In this document: in pieces, positions 46,234 through 54,638 of the stretch
Position numbering within the stretch: position 1 is the stretch's first letter
Layout of the letters: each line of letters starts with the position of its first letter
Assembly: GCA_026224975.1 (NCBI GenBank)
Contig: JAMFRW010000247.1
Coordinates: 1-56,420 of the forward strand
Reading direction: 5' to 3'
Length of the DNA: 56,420 bases
From: Rhodoferax sp.
Lineage (GTDB): Bacteria; Pseudomonadota; Gammaproteobacteria; Burkholderiales; Burkholderiaceae_C
Position numbers and translations under genes: made by a program
The notes under the pieces: model-generated
Database searches by the model: none
What the model saw: the letters and a program-made list of their open reading frames with translations, nothing else
Told to the model about the DNA's origin: nothing

Positions 46234-47451
46234 TCAGAGCTTCGCCATGGGCACCTGCACGTCGGCGAGTCGGGCGGGATCGACCACCTTGCGCTGCTCG
46301 ATCAGCCGCCGCGCGAACCGAAGGTCACGTGCCGCGTTCGGCCCGACGGCGGCGCTGACCACATCACCGTCGAGGTAGAAGAGGATGAAACTCTCGGAGC
46401 CGGGCGCCCGGCGCTCGATGACGCGGTGCGCCGGCGTTGGCATGCCGTAGATCTGCAGGTTGGTGTCGTACTGATCCGACCAGAACCACGGCAGTGGCTG
46501 GTGATCGACGGCCAGACCGAGGGCAGAGCGCGCCGCGGCGATGCCTTGCTCCTGGGCGTTCTGCCACGATTCGAGTCGCATGCGGCGGCCGGCCCAGGCG
46601 CAGTGCCAGGCGGCCACGTCGCCGGCGGCGAAGATGTCGGGATCGGAGCTGCGGCACTGGGCATCGACGACGACACCGCCATCGCAGGTGAGCCCCGCCT
46701 CGCGCGCCAACTCGTCGTTGGGGATCAGGCCGATGCCGACAACGACGGTGTCGCAGTCGAGCTCGCGGCCATCGCTGAGCATCACCGTGAGCGTGCCGTC
46801 CGCGTGGCGCGACAGCTTCTCGACCCCGGCACCCAGAACGACCTCCGTCCCGTGCGCCGCGTGCAGCTTCGAGAGGTAGGCCGAAATCTCCGGCGGCACA
46901 GTGCGTTCGCACAGCCGCTTCATGGCCTCGACGACCGTCACCGACATGCCCTTCTTGCGCGCCGTCGCCGCCACCTCCAGGCCGATCCATCCGCCGCCGA
47001 CGACGACGAGCCGCTTGCCCGCGATGAGTGCCTGACCCAGTGCCCGCGCGTCTTCGATGTTGCGCAGCGTGAAGACACCCGGCAGTTCCGCGCCGGGAAC
47101 TTGCAAGGGACGTGCGCGCCCGCCGTTGCAAAGAATCAGCTTGTCATATGCGACAGGCTCGCCCTTCGACAGGCGCACCTGCTTGTTGGCGCGAGCTATC
47201 GCCGTGACGCGAACGCCTGGGAGCCAATCGAGTGCCAACTGGTCGAAGGCCTCGGGCTTGACAAGGTAGGTGCTCTCGGCCGATGCGTCGCCCGACAGCA
47301 CGGCCTTGGACAAGGGCGGTCGCTCATACGGCATGTGCGGCTCGTCGCCGATCAGCACGATCTTGCCGGTGTGGCCTTCCTTGCGAAGCGTCTGCGACGC
47401 CCAGCCGCCGGCTTGTCCGGTGCCGACGATGACGATGGTGTCCGTGCTCAT
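46234..47451 (-). CDS. nagAa: Ferredoxin reductase of ring-hydroxylating oxygenase
   Basis: This 405-residue FAD/NAD(P)H-dependent reductase of the rubredoxin/ferredoxin reductase type has the FAD motif IVIVGTGQAGGWAS, MPYERPPLSKAVLSG, the NAD motif LVVVGGGWIGLEVAA and the second FAD motif SDPDIFAAGDVAAW, then a C-terminal interface domain. It differs from the plant-type [2Fe-2S] NagAa of strain U2, so the symbol is functional only. It passes electrons from NAD(P)H to the Rieske ferredoxin encoded next upstream. The start at 47451 has a GGAGG site 8 nt away. Confidence 0.85.
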   Translation of the reverse strand: MSTDTIVIVGTGQAGGWASQTLRKEGHTGKIVLIGDEPHMPYERPPLSKAVLSGDASAESTYLVKPEAFDQLALDWLPGVRVTAIARANKQVRLSKGEPVAYDKLILCNGGRARPLQVPGAELPGVFTLRNIEDARALGQALIAGKRLVVVGGGWIGLEVAATARKKGMSVTVVEAMKRLCERTVPPEISAYLSKLHAAHGTEVVLGAGVEKLSRHADGTLTVMLSDGRELDCDTVVVGIGLIPNDELAREAGLTCDGGVVVDAQCRSSDPDIFAAGDVAAWHCAWAGRRMRLESWQNAQEQGIAAARSALGLAVDHQPLPWFWSDQYDTNLQIYGMPTPAHRVIERRAPGSESFILFYLDGDVVSAAVGPNAARDLRFARRLIEQRKVVDPARLADVQVPMAKL

Positions 47452-47551
47452 GATGCAAGCCTCCGTTTCAGGCGGGTGTGGCAAAGCCAGGCCTGGTCGT
47501 GAACGCCGGGCACTGCACGCGCAAAGGCGTGGTCGAGTGGCTGGTGGGGGA

Positions 47552-47869
47552 TCAGCCGATCGCGAGAAACACGCGACCGCCTTCGATCTTCACGGGGTAA
47601 CTTTTGATGGCCTCGGTCACCGGCGCGCAAGTGGGCGCCCCGCTGCGGATGTCGAACTTGCCTTGGTGCAGCGGGCATTCGATCTCGTGCCCATCGAGAA
47701 AGCCCTCGCACAGCCGTGCATGCCCATGGGTGCACAGGTTGTCGGTCGCGAAGATCTCGCCACCGGTGCTGTAGAGCGCCAGGTCACGCCCCGCGACCAT
47801 CATCCCGATCACATCGTCCTCGGGCACGTCGGCCACGGCGGCCGCGTCTGTCCATTCGGTATGGCTCAT
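47552..47869 (-). CDS. nagAb: Rieske-type ferredoxin of salicylate hydroxylase
   Basis: The 105-residue protein is a single Rieske [2Fe-2S] domain with ligands Cys46 and His48 ([12 protein letters not shown]) and Cys65 and His68 ([10 protein letters not shown]). It carries electrons from the reductase to the oxygenase. The start at 47869 gives a normal-length ferredoxin; the frame is open upstream but within the beta-subunit gene. The gene begins 8 nt after the beta-subunit stop. Confidence 0.9.
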   Translation of the reverse strand: MSHTEWTDAAAVADVPEDDVIGMMVAGRDLALYSTGGEIFATDNLCTHGHARLCEGFLDGHEIECPLHQGKFDIRSGAPTCAPVTEAIKSYPVKIEGGRVFLAIG

Positions 47870-47877
47870 GATTTGTC

Positions 47878-48372
47878 TCAGATCGGGTAGATGATGGAGT
47901 TCGGGATCATTTCGCTGTCGTAGACGACCTGGCGCGATTCGAACTTCAGGCCTTCTGGCGTGCGCACCACCACGTCGATGTAGCGCCCGACGCTGAAGAC
48001 CGACGACAGCTCCGACAGCTTGGTGCGAAAGACGGCGTAGTTGGCTTCGCACTCGAAGCGATCGCCATCGACATGGCGCTCGACCTTTCGGACGACAGGC
48101 GTGCCGCACACATTGCGCTGGTAGTAGGGGTCGTGGAACAGCGTCTCACGAATGCCGTAGACCCGGTCCTTCAGCATGCCCTTGCTCTCGAACGACAAGG
48201 TTGCGAGCGGAAAGCCCCGGTCGAAGTTCTCGCGCGGCTGCAGCCGGTAGACGCATTCCTCGGTGAAGAATTCGGGCCACAGTTCCCATTCGCCGGAACT
48301 CACGGCGCTGGCGTAGTGGGCGTAGAGCTGGGTCAGCTCGAAATAGTCCTGTGCGTTCATGGAGGGGTTCAT
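47878..48372 (-). CDS. nagH: Salicylate 5-hydroxylase, small (beta) subunit
   Basis: The 164-residue ring-hydroxylating dioxygenase beta subunit (cystatin-like NTF2 fold) contains [38 protein letters not shown] and the C-terminal [20 protein letters not shown]. NagH of known salicylate 5-hydroxylases is about the same length. It stabilises the alpha subunit trimer. GGAGG lies 7 nt before the ATG at 48372, which is 2 nt after the alpha-subunit stop. A second ATG at 48360 is less likely. Confidence 0.88.
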   Translation of the reverse strand: MNPSMNAQDYFELTQLYAHYASAVSSGEWELWPEFFTEECVYRLQPRENFDRGFPLATLSFESKGMLKDRVYGIRETLFHDPYYQRNVCGTPVVRKVERHVDGDRFECEANYAVFRTKLSELSSVFSVGRYIDVVVRTPEGLKFESRQVVYDSEMIPNSIIYPI

Positions 48373-48374
48373 GA

Positions 48375-49640
48375 TCAGGCCTCCATCTGCTTGCGCCAGT
48401 ATTCGTACATGCCCCGGATCAGCGTCTCGGTGACCATGTGATCGGTATCGGCGACTTCGCGGCCGCCCAGCTCGGCGAGCGTGCGGTGAAACGGCTTCTG
48501 CTCGAAACCCTTCTGCGAGAGTTCGATGACCTCGCCGTCGTCGGCCGAAACGAAGCCGGCCGGGCCGAACAGGTTGGCCTGGCGCAGGCGCCGCTGCGTC
48601 ATCTCTTCGGTGTCGTCCTCGAAGCCGAAGTGCGTCCACACGAAGTCGAAGGCGCCGGGGCCACTCGGCTGGATGTGGCGCGTCGAGACGCTGTTGACCT
48701 GCTGCTGGAAGATCACGCTCGGGAACAGCGTCATCATCACCGCGGTCGGCCCGCCCCACCAGGGCTCGGGCACGATGTCGAGAAAGCGCGGGTCGTTGAG
48801 CTGCATGCTTTCCTTGAAGCTCGACACCTGCGTCACCTGATCGGCGGCGCCGGAGGCACCCCGTGTGGAGATCATGGCCGCATGCCGATGGTGCTCGTCC
48901 ATCCGCAGTTCCGACTTGTTGTCGGCACGCCAGAGCCCGAAGGTCACGAACCAGGTGTGCAGCAGGCCCGGGTGGTACGGGTCCTTGATGTTCTCCTGCA
49001 TCAGCTTCCAGTTGCCCGGAATGCGCTGGCGGTTGTAGCCCAGGACCCTCAGCTTGCGGCCGTTGAACAGGCGATCGAAGTAGCCGAGGATCGTCGGGCC
49101 CATGAAGTCTTCCAGCGACTCCACGCCCGGGTCGAACGAGGCGAAGACCACGCCGCCGCGGGTCGCGACCTTCAGCTTGTTGAGACCGTGGTCAGCCGGC
49201 TTGAAGTCGGCCGGCATGCCGCCGTTGACCTTGCCGCCCTGTTTGACGCCACGGCGGAAGGGCACGCCTTGCAGGTCCCCTTGCAGCGAGTAGTTCCACT
49301 GGTGGTAGGGGCAGGTCAGGCCGCTGTCCTTCTTGTTGCCGTGACGCTCGCGGCAGAACTGCATGCCGCGGTGCGCGCAGACGTTCTCCACCACGTTGAT
49401 GCAGCCGTCGTTGTCGCGCACCATGACCACCGAGCGCTCGCCCACCACGGTGCGCGTGAAATCGCCGGGATTCGGAATTTCGGCCTCCAGCCCCACATAG
49501 CACCAGTGCTTGCGGTAGAACAGGCGCTCGAGTTCCTTGCGATGCTGGTCGGCCTCGGTGTAGGCCATGAAGGGGATGCGGCTCGTGCCGTCGCTCTCCC
49601 AATGAATTTTTTGCGGGAAAACGGTGGATGCGTTGTCCAT
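48375..49640 (-). CDS. nagG: Salicylate 5-hydroxylase, large (alpha) subunit
   Basis: The 421-residue Rieske oxygenase alpha subunit has the Rieske cluster ligands Cys88/His90 ([10 protein letters not shown]) and Cys110/His113 (LTCPYHQW). The catalytic iron site lies in [15 protein letters not shown] (Asp220, His223, His228). Sequence and length match NagG-type salicylate 5-hydroxylases, which convert salicylate to gentisate. It is the first gene of an operon that carries every further step to pyruvate and fumarate, and a NagR-like regulator diverges from it. Related substituted salicylates or anthranilate-type substrates cannot be excluded from sequence alone. Confidence 0.87.
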   Translation of the reverse strand: MDNASTVFPQKIHWESDGTSRIPFMAYTEADQHRKELERLFYRKHWCYVGLEAEIPNPGDFTRTVVGERSVVMVRDNDGCINVVENVCAHRGMQFCRERHGNKKDSGLTCPYHQWNYSLQGDLQGVPFRRGVKQGGKVNGGMPADFKPADHGLNKLKVATRGGVVFASFDPGVESLEDFMGPTILGYFDRLFNGRKLRVLGYNRQRIPGNWKLMQENIKDPYHPGLLHTWFVTFGLWRADNKSELRMDEHHRHAAMISTRGASGAADQVTQVSSFKESMQLNDPRFLDIVPEPWWGGPTAVMMTLFPSVIFQQQVNSVSTRHIQPSGPGAFDFVWTHFGFEDDTEEMTQRRLRQANLFGPAGFVSADDGEVIELSQKGFEQKPFHRTLAELGGREVADTDHMVTETLIRGMYEYWRKQMEA

Positions 49641-49711
49641 GCTTGTCTCCTGTGTGTTCCGGGCTCCGCTCGATGAGGCGGCTTCCTGTGAGACAAATGA
49701 TTGCGTGTTCC

Positions 49712-49725
49712 TTGATATAGATCAA
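49712..49725. promoter_or_regulatory. NagR-type operator in the nagG-nagR divergent region
   Basis: TTGAT-ATAG-ATCAA is a perfect 5-bp-arm palindrome in the 131-bp gap between nagG and nagR, and fits the LysR T-N11-A pattern. It lies about 70 bp upstream of the nagG start. A second AT-rich element (TATAGATTTAAT) follows near the nagR start and may hold the regulator's own promoter. Confidence 0.55.
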
Positions 49726-49771
49726 TAGAATCTGGTCAATACACCGTATAGATTTAATGAATGTGTTCCGC

Positions 49772-50680
49772 ATGGACCTGAAAGACGTCGATCTCAACCT
49801 GCTCGTGGTATTCGACCGGCTCCTCGGCGCTCGCAGCGTCTCGAAGGTGGCCGAAGACCTCGGCCTGTCACAGCCGACGATCAGTAACGCGTTGTCGCGC
49901 CTGCGCAAGGTGACCGGAGATACCCTGTTCCTGCGCACCACCAAGGGCATGGAGCCGACGCCCTTCGCCGAGCAGTTGGCCGAGCCTGTGGCCTACGCGC
50001 TGGGCCTCATCCACAGTGCCATCAATCAAAGAACATCGTTCGACCCCGCGACCGCGAAGCGCTCGTTCACCGTCGGCATGACCGACATCGGGGAGATTTA
50101 TTTCCTTCCCAAGCTGATGGAGGAACTGGCGCGCGTGGCGCCCGGTGTGACCATGAGTACGGTGCGCAACGCGGCGGTCAATCTGCGTGACGAGATGGAA
50201 GCCGGTCACATCGATCTCGCGATCGGGCTGCTACCGCAACTCAAGGCGGGTTTCTTCCAGAGGCGCCTGTTCAAGCAGAGCTACGTCTGCATGTTCCGCA
50301 AAGGCCACGGGCTCGACAAGCGCAAGATGTCGTTGGGAGAGTTTTCGGCGGCGAACCACGTGGTCGTCGTGTCGGAGGGAACGGGTCACGGAAAGGTCGA
50401 TGAGCTGATGGAGCGCAGCGGCGTGGTGCGCACGGTGTTGCTCACCGTTCCGCACTTCGTGGCGGTCGGCCACATCCTGCAGCACAGCGACATGGTGGCG
50501 ACGGTGCCCGAGCGCCTGGCCCAGGCGCTTGTCGGGCCGTTCGGCCTGGTGTACGTCAAGCATCCGGCATCGCTGCCGGACATTGCGATCAACCTGTTCT
50601 GGCATGCGAAATACCACAAGGACCCAGCGAACGACTGGCTTCGCAGCCTGATATTTCGGCTTCATGCCGATCCCGGCTGA
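49772..50680 (+). CDS. nagR: NagR/DntR-like LysR regulator
   Basis: The 302-residue LysR protein resembles NagR, NtdR and DntR throughout: the start MDLKDVDLNLLVVFDRLL, LGLSQPTISNALSRLRK, FTVGMTDIGEIYFLPKLMEEL, IDLAIGLLPQLKAGFFQRRLF, VVVSEGTGHGKVDE, VPHFVAVGHILQ and the end INLFWHAKYHKDPANDWLR. These regulators activate nag/dnt genes with salicylate as inducer. It diverges from nagG. The ATG at 49772 matches the family start; an earlier in-frame ATG is at 49757. Confidence 0.9.
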   Translation: MDLKDVDLNLLVVFDRLLGARSVSKVAEDLGLSQPTISNALSRLRKVTGDTLFLRTTKGMEPTPFAEQLAEPVAYALGLIHSAINQRTSFDPATAKRSFTVGMTDIGEIYFLPKLMEELARVAPGVTMSTVRNAAVNLRDEMEAGHIDLAIGLLPQLKAGFFQRRLFKQSYVCMFRKGHGLDKRKMSLGEFSAANHVVVVSEGTGHGKVDELMERSGVVRTVLLTVPHFVAVGHILQHSDMVATVPERLAQALVGPFGLVYVKHPASLPDIAINLFWHAKYHKDPANDWLRSLIFRLHADPG

Positions 50681-50742
50681 TCGGGGCGATGTCGGGTGAA
50701 TTGCTCCCTGTTCGAAGGTCTTTCGATAGCCTGCGCCCGGTC

Positions 50743-51260
50743 TCAGGTCAGGATGACGATCTTCCCTTGTGCCGCGTTGTCTTCCATGCAGCGGTGGGCT
50801 TCGGCAATCTCCGCCAGTCGAAAGACGCGGCCGGGAAAGAGGCGCCGCAGGTCGGCAGCAATCGATCCGGAATCGACGAACGCTTCTTGCGCGCCGCAGG
50901 CACGCAGCAGATCCGGCCTGTCGGCCTGGCGTGAAGTGGAGGCCACATGGGCACCGAGGCGCCTTGCGATGGAGGTTACAGCCATGCCCACGGAGGAGGT
51001 GCTGCCTCGAATCAGCAGCCGCTCTCCTCGCCGCCTGGCGCCATTTCCACGAGACCGACGGCCTCGATGCCCGGAACGATCGGAAACGAGACGCTGGGCG
51101 AGTGACCCTGCCGGGTGAAAAGTTCCGAGCGGTTGAGGCCAAGGGCCTTGACCTGGATGAGAACCTGCCCCGGTCGCGGCTCGGGAATCGAAAGATGCTG
51201 GATCTCCAGCACCTCGGGTCCGCCGGCCTTTCGAATTGCCACCGCTTGCATCGTTTTCAT
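50743..51260 (-). pseudogene. Zinc-type quinone oxidoreductase, broken by two internal deletions
   Basis: The first frame (51260 down to 51012) encodes the normal start of an MDR-family quinone oxidoreductase (MKTMQAVAIRKAGGPEVLEI, ALGLNRSELFTRQG, FPIVPGIEAVG) and then stops. A second frame resumes at about 51027 with the NADP-binding core (ERLLIRGSTSSVGMAVTSIA, LLRACGAQEAFVDSGS). It then jumps to the C-terminus (RVFRLAEIAEAHRCMEDNAA, GKIVILT). Around 172 codons remain of an expected 320 or so. One deletion is between MAPGG and ERLLIRG (with a frame change), the other between LRRLFPG and RVFRLAEI. It cannot be functional. Confidence 0.85.
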
Positions 51261-51327
51261 CGATGGCCTCCTTGTCTTCGAACGGAGATCTCGTCGGCGT
51301 GATCCGCAATGGGCAAGTCCTGCGCCG

Positions 51328-52950
51328 TTACGGCTTCACGGGCAAGGCGTAGATCACGACCGACGCCGGCCCGCTGTCAGTTCCCATGATGGCGTTTTTC
51401 ATGCCTGCGGCGACCGCCACATACTGGCGGCCGGCGACGGAATAGGTGACGACACCGCCGCCAATGGGTCCGCCGGTCTGACCCTGGAAGAGGATTTTTC
51501 CGGTGGCGGCATCGAAGGCGAGCAGATTGCCGTTGAAATCCCCGGTGAAGAGCAGACCCCCGGCCGTCGGCGTGACGGCGGCGACCATGGGCTGGGGGGA
51601 GTGGTACTTCCAACGCGTCTTGCCGGTCGCGGCATCGATGGCGGTGAGCCAACCCGACTTGGTCTTCGGGTCGGAGAAGCCGAACTCGTTCGAAGAGCCG
51701 AGGAAGGGCTTGCCGGTCTCGCGCCGAACGGACTCGGGCGGTGCTAGTTTGACGAGCGTCGGCCAGTCGATCGCATTCACATACAGCACATTCGTCTGTG
51801 GCGAGTAGGCGGGCCCGTTCCAGTTGACACCACCTTGCGTGCCGGGTGAGAAGCGGGTGCCTTCGGCGGTCAGCGGCGCATCGATGTTGTCGATCGTCGT
51901 CACCGGCACCCTGTAGGCGAGCGATTTCAGATCACGATCCAGAACGTAGAGGAAGCCGTTCTTGCCCGCGACCGCCACACGCGCCTGCCCCGATTTCGCC
52001 GTGAAAAGGATAGGGCTGGCGGCGATGTCCCAGTCATGAAAGTCGTGCGACTCCACCTGATAGTAGGCTCTCAGCGCGCCCGTTTTTGCATCGAGCTTGA
52101 CGACCGACGACGTGTAGAGATTGGCCCCCTTGCGATAAGCCGAGGCGAAGTCCGGGCCGGGGTTGCCGGTCGGGATGTAGAGCATGCCGGTCTTCGTGTC
52201 GAGTGCAAATGACGAGTACATGCCACCACCGGCGCGTGTCTTGCCGGGGTCGGAGGGCCAGCTGTCGGCGCCGGGGCCTTCGGAGGGCACCACATCGAAG
52301 TTCCACACCTTCTCGCCATTCTTGACGTCGAAGGCCATCATGTGGCCGACGCTGCCGAGGTCGCTTCCTGCGGAGCCGAGATAGACGCGGCCCTCCCAGA
52401 CGATAGGCGCCGCGCCGAAGTATTCGCCTTTCGCGGCGTCGGCAGCCACGACGTCCCAGATGATCTTGCCGGTGTTGGCATCGATGGCCAGCAGGTGAGC
52501 GTCCGGCGTGCCGCGGTAGATGCGGGCGTCGGCGTAAGCCGCACCACGCACCGGCGTGCCGAGGCCCATGCTTTTGGCGGCGTACTTGTGTGACCAGCGC
52601 AAGGCGCCGGTGCGCGCATCCAGCGCATAGGTTCCCGTTGCGGTGGTGACCACCATCAGGTCGCCGACGACGAGGGGGCCGGACTGGAACGACGTCGTCT
52701 CCGGCAGCTCGAGTCGGCCGACTTGGCGAAGGGAGGTGACGTTCTTCGTGGTGACCTGCTTCAGTGGCGAATATCGGTCGCCAGCGTAGCTGCCGTTGTA
52801 CATGGGCCAGCCGCCCTGGGCCGTGGCCGACCATGTCGCCATCGGACCGAGCAGGAGGGCGGCGCCCAGCACGGGCTTGATCCATTGTGTGGCCCGGCTT
52901 GCCTGGGTTTTGCGCAATTGAGCGGTACCTCTACGGGTCTGTCGATTCAT
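51328..52950 (-). CDS. PQQ-dependent dehydrogenase-like beta-propeller protein
   Basis: The 540-residue exported protein has a hydrophobic leader ending TWSATAQG and the quinoprotein entry WPMYNGSYAGDRYSPLKQV. Propeller blades include AHLLAIDANTGKIIWDVV, HMMAFDVKNGEKVWNFDV, FALDTKTGMLYIPTGNPGPD, GWLTAIDAATGKTRWKYHS and NLLAFDAATGKILFQG. It is paralogous to the protein at 32065-33642 and also lacks a vicinal Cys-Cys pair. No cytochrome gene is adjacent. I used the ATG at 52950; the open frame extends 14 codons. Its likely role is periplasmic alcohol or related oxidation. Confidence 0.78.
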   Translation of the reverse strand: MNRQTRRGTAQLRKTQASRATQWIKPVLGAALLLGPMATWSATAQGGWPMYNGSYAGDRYSPLKQVTTKNVTSLRQVGRLELPETTSFQSGPLVVGDLMVVTTATGTYALDARTGALRWSHKYAAKSMGLGTPVRGAAYADARIYRGTPDAHLLAIDANTGKIIWDVVAADAAKGEYFGAAPIVWEGRVYLGSAGSDLGSVGHMMAFDVKNGEKVWNFDVVPSEGPGADSWPSDPGKTRAGGGMYSSFALDTKTGMLYIPTGNPGPDFASAYRKGANLYTSSVVKLDAKTGALRAYYQVESHDFHDWDIAASPILFTAKSGQARVAVAGKNGFLYVLDRDLKSLAYRVPVTTIDNIDAPLTAEGTRFSPGTQGGVNWNGPAYSPQTNVLYVNAIDWPTLVKLAPPESVRRETGKPFLGSSNEFGFSDPKTKSGWLTAIDAATGKTRWKYHSPQPMVAAVTPTAGGLLFTGDFNGNLLAFDAATGKILFQGQTGGPIGGGVVTYSVAGRQYVAVAAGMKNAIMGTDSGPASVVIYALPVKP

Positions 52951-52988
52951 TGTCTTGTTCCGAAAGTTGAAATGGTCGAGTCGGCCGA

Positions 52989-53060
52989 TCACTCGTCAGT
53001 CGTTTTTTGCGCGACGTCGGGCGGTGTTCCGTCGAACCAGGTGACTCTGACGACTGGCAT
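52989..53060 (-). pseudogene. 4-oxalocrotonate tautomerase-like remnant
   Basis: A 23-codon frame starts exactly like the intact tautomerase 348 bp away (MPVVRVTWFDG, with the catalytic Pro after Met). It then diverges into an unrelated tail and stops. It belongs to copy A of the duplicated 162-bp control region and is a truncated relic of a second tautomerase gene. Confidence 0.75.
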
Positions 53061-53188
53061 GGTGTGTCCTGTGAATGAATCGGTAAGAGGACTCTAGAAC
53101 GCCGAAGCGCGATGAAAAAGAGGTCGGCACGGAATAGACTGTCCCGCAGAGCGGGAGAATGTGCCAATGGATAATTTTCAGGAGGTGC
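53027..53188. repeat. Duplicated divergent control region, copy A
   Basis: This copy matches copy B (53375-53536) at about 152 of 162 positions by eye. It contains the 5' ends of a tautomerase gene (minus) and a LysR gene (plus, ATG at 53167) with their intergenic region. Both genes are cut off here: the tautomerase after 11 matching codons and the LysR frame after about 5 (MDNFQE). Confidence 0.85.
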
Positions 53189-53408
53189 CGTAAGTTGAGT
53201 CGGCTTGCGGGGCGTTGTCGGCCGGTGGATCACCGAAGATTTTTCCGGCGCCGGCCCAATCGGTGGCAGCCACGTCTTCGAAGATGACGTAGATGTAGTT
53301 CGGGTCGGTTCCGGTGTGCCGAACGATGCTGGAAGTGATGTCTGCGGCGACCGCGCGCTTGGCGACGGCGTCTTTTCCGTCGAACCAGGTGACTCTGACG
53401 ACTGGCAT
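53178..53408 (-). CDS. 4-oxalocrotonate tautomerase-family protein
   Basis: The 76-residue tautomerase-fold protein has the catalytic N-terminal proline (MPVVRVTWFDGKD), then VAADITSSIVRHTGTDPNYI, followed by YVIFEDVAATDWAGAG. Members catalyse keto-enol tautomerisation of 2-hydroxymuconate-like compounds or related reactions. Its stop codon lies inside copy A of the flanking duplication, so the last residues (DSTYGTS) are probably a chimeric tail made by a deletion joint. It diverges from a LysR gene that likely controls it. Confidence 0.75.
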   Translation of the reverse strand: MPVVRVTWFDGKDAVAKRAVAADITSSIVRHTGTDPNYIYVIFEDVAATDWAGAGKIFGDPPADNAPQADSTYGTS

Positions 53409-53536
53409 GGTGTGTCCTGTGAATGAATCGGTGAGAGGACTCTAGAACGCCGAAGCGCGATGAAAAAGTGGTCGGCACAGGATGGACTGTCCCGCAGCGC
53501 GGGAGAATGCGCCAATGGATAAATTTCAGGAAATGC
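53375..53536. repeat. Duplicated divergent control region, copy B (functional context)
   Basis: This is the intact counterpart of copy A. It spans the first codons of the tautomerase gene, the 106-bp intergenic region and the first 7 codons of the LysR gene at 53515. It differs from copy A at about 10 positions, offset 348 bp. Confidence 0.85.
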
Positions 53537-54414
53537 AGGCTTTCGTGGCCGTCGTTCAGGCCGGCAGCTTCGTCGAGGCGGCGAACACCCTTGGAATGTC
53601 GAAGACGACCGTCTCGCGCCTGGTCAGCGAACTCGAAAGCCGGTTGGGTGTTCGACTGCTGCACCGGACCACGCGCAAGCTCTCGCTCACGAAGGAGGGC
53701 GAACTCTTTCAGGAGCGCTGCGGCGATCTGCTGCGCAACGTAGACGCGGCCGAAGCGGAGATGACGGCGCACGCGGGAGAAGCAGTGGGCAAGTTGAAGA
53801 TCACCGTGCCGGTTGGCTTCGGCATGCTGCACCTGACGCCCTTGTGGCCCGCGTTCATGAAGCGGCATCCGAAGGTCGAGTTGGACGTGACCTTGTCGGA
53901 CCGCGTGATGGACCTCGTGGACGAGGGCTACGACATGGCGGTCAGGATCGGGCAACTCCCGAGCTCATCGCTGATCTCACGCCAGATTGCCACGACCCGG
54001 CTGGTCGTTTGTGCGGCGCCGGGATATCTGCGCAGGCATGGGACGCCGTCGCATCCCTTCGAGATTGCGGAGCGTTCAGTGATTGCCTACACGCTGCTGA
54101 CCACCGGGGACGAATGGCAGTTCGTGGGGCCTGAAGGCCGGGTTGGCGTCAAGGTCAACGCCCGGCTTCGCAGCAACAGTGGGGACGCCTGTAGTGCGGC
54201 GGCGCTCCAGGGGCAGGGCATCGTGCTCCAACCGACGTTTCTGATCGGCGCTCACTTGCGATCCGGAGCGTTGGTCGAGGTGTTGCCACAGTACCGTTCC
54301 AGCGAGCTCGGGATCTTTACGGTGTACCCGAGCCGCAAGCATGTCGCGCCCAAGGTGCGCGTCCTGATCGACTTTCTGGCCGAGTCGTTTCGGCGGCCCG
54401 CCTGGCCAGCTTGA
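53515..54414 (+). CDS. LysR-family regulator
   Basis: The 299-residue product has an N-terminal winged helix-turn-helix (MQAFVAVVQAGSFVEAANTL, MSKTTVSRLVSELESRLGV) and an effector domain of the CrgA-like group (GKLKITVPVGFGMLHLTPLW). The ATG at 53515 corresponds to the usual start (MDKFQEMQAF); the frame is open 11 codons further up. It diverges from the tautomerase gene with 106 bp between, so local control of the tautomerase and possibly the PQQ gene is likely. Confidence 0.87.
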   Translation: MDKFQEMQAFVAVVQAGSFVEAANTLGMSKTTVSRLVSELESRLGVRLLHRTTRKLSLTKEGELFQERCGDLLRNVDAAEAEMTAHAGEAVGKLKITVPVGFGMLHLTPLWPAFMKRHPKVELDVTLSDRVMDLVDEGYDMAVRIGQLPSSSLISRQIATTRLVVCAAPGYLRRHGTPSHPFEIAERSVIAYTLLTTGDEWQFVGPEGRVGVKVNARLRSNSGDACSAAALQGQGIVLQPTFLIGAHLRSGALVEVLPQYRSSELGIFTVYPSRKHVAPKVRVLIDFLAESFRRPAWPA

Positions 54415-54638
54415 CAATCGGTGCATCTCGCGTCACGCCGCTCCGAGGACGCGCAGTCGACTCCCTTGACGATCGCTGCGCACATGAGTGCAGTGCAGGA
54501 GTCGCCGGCCGGCCCGCTTCAGTTAGTTTACATAATATACATCATCGCGCTTTTCTTGGCAGGCAGTCAAGACCCATCGACCCGGCGCGCTGCACCCTCT
54601 ACGCCTCGAATTTGGCATGCTTCCTGCAACATCCAAGC
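54415..54638. other. Intergenic region before the YitT-like gene
   Basis: The 224-bp gap contains one conspicuous AT-rich patch (about 54524-54546, including TTTACATAATATACAT) that may hold the promoter of the downstream membrane-protein gene. An open frame runs through the gap, but it reads as non-coding. No hairpin or RNA gene was recognised. Confidence 0.4.

Noticed and set aside
43742-46378. 878-codon open frame on the plus strand
   Set aside because: It lies antisense to gentisate dioxygenase, fumarylpyruvate hydrolase and the MFS transporter, all of which have clear family motifs. Its translation is Arg/His/Asp-rich low-complexity typical of shadow frames in high-GC DNA.
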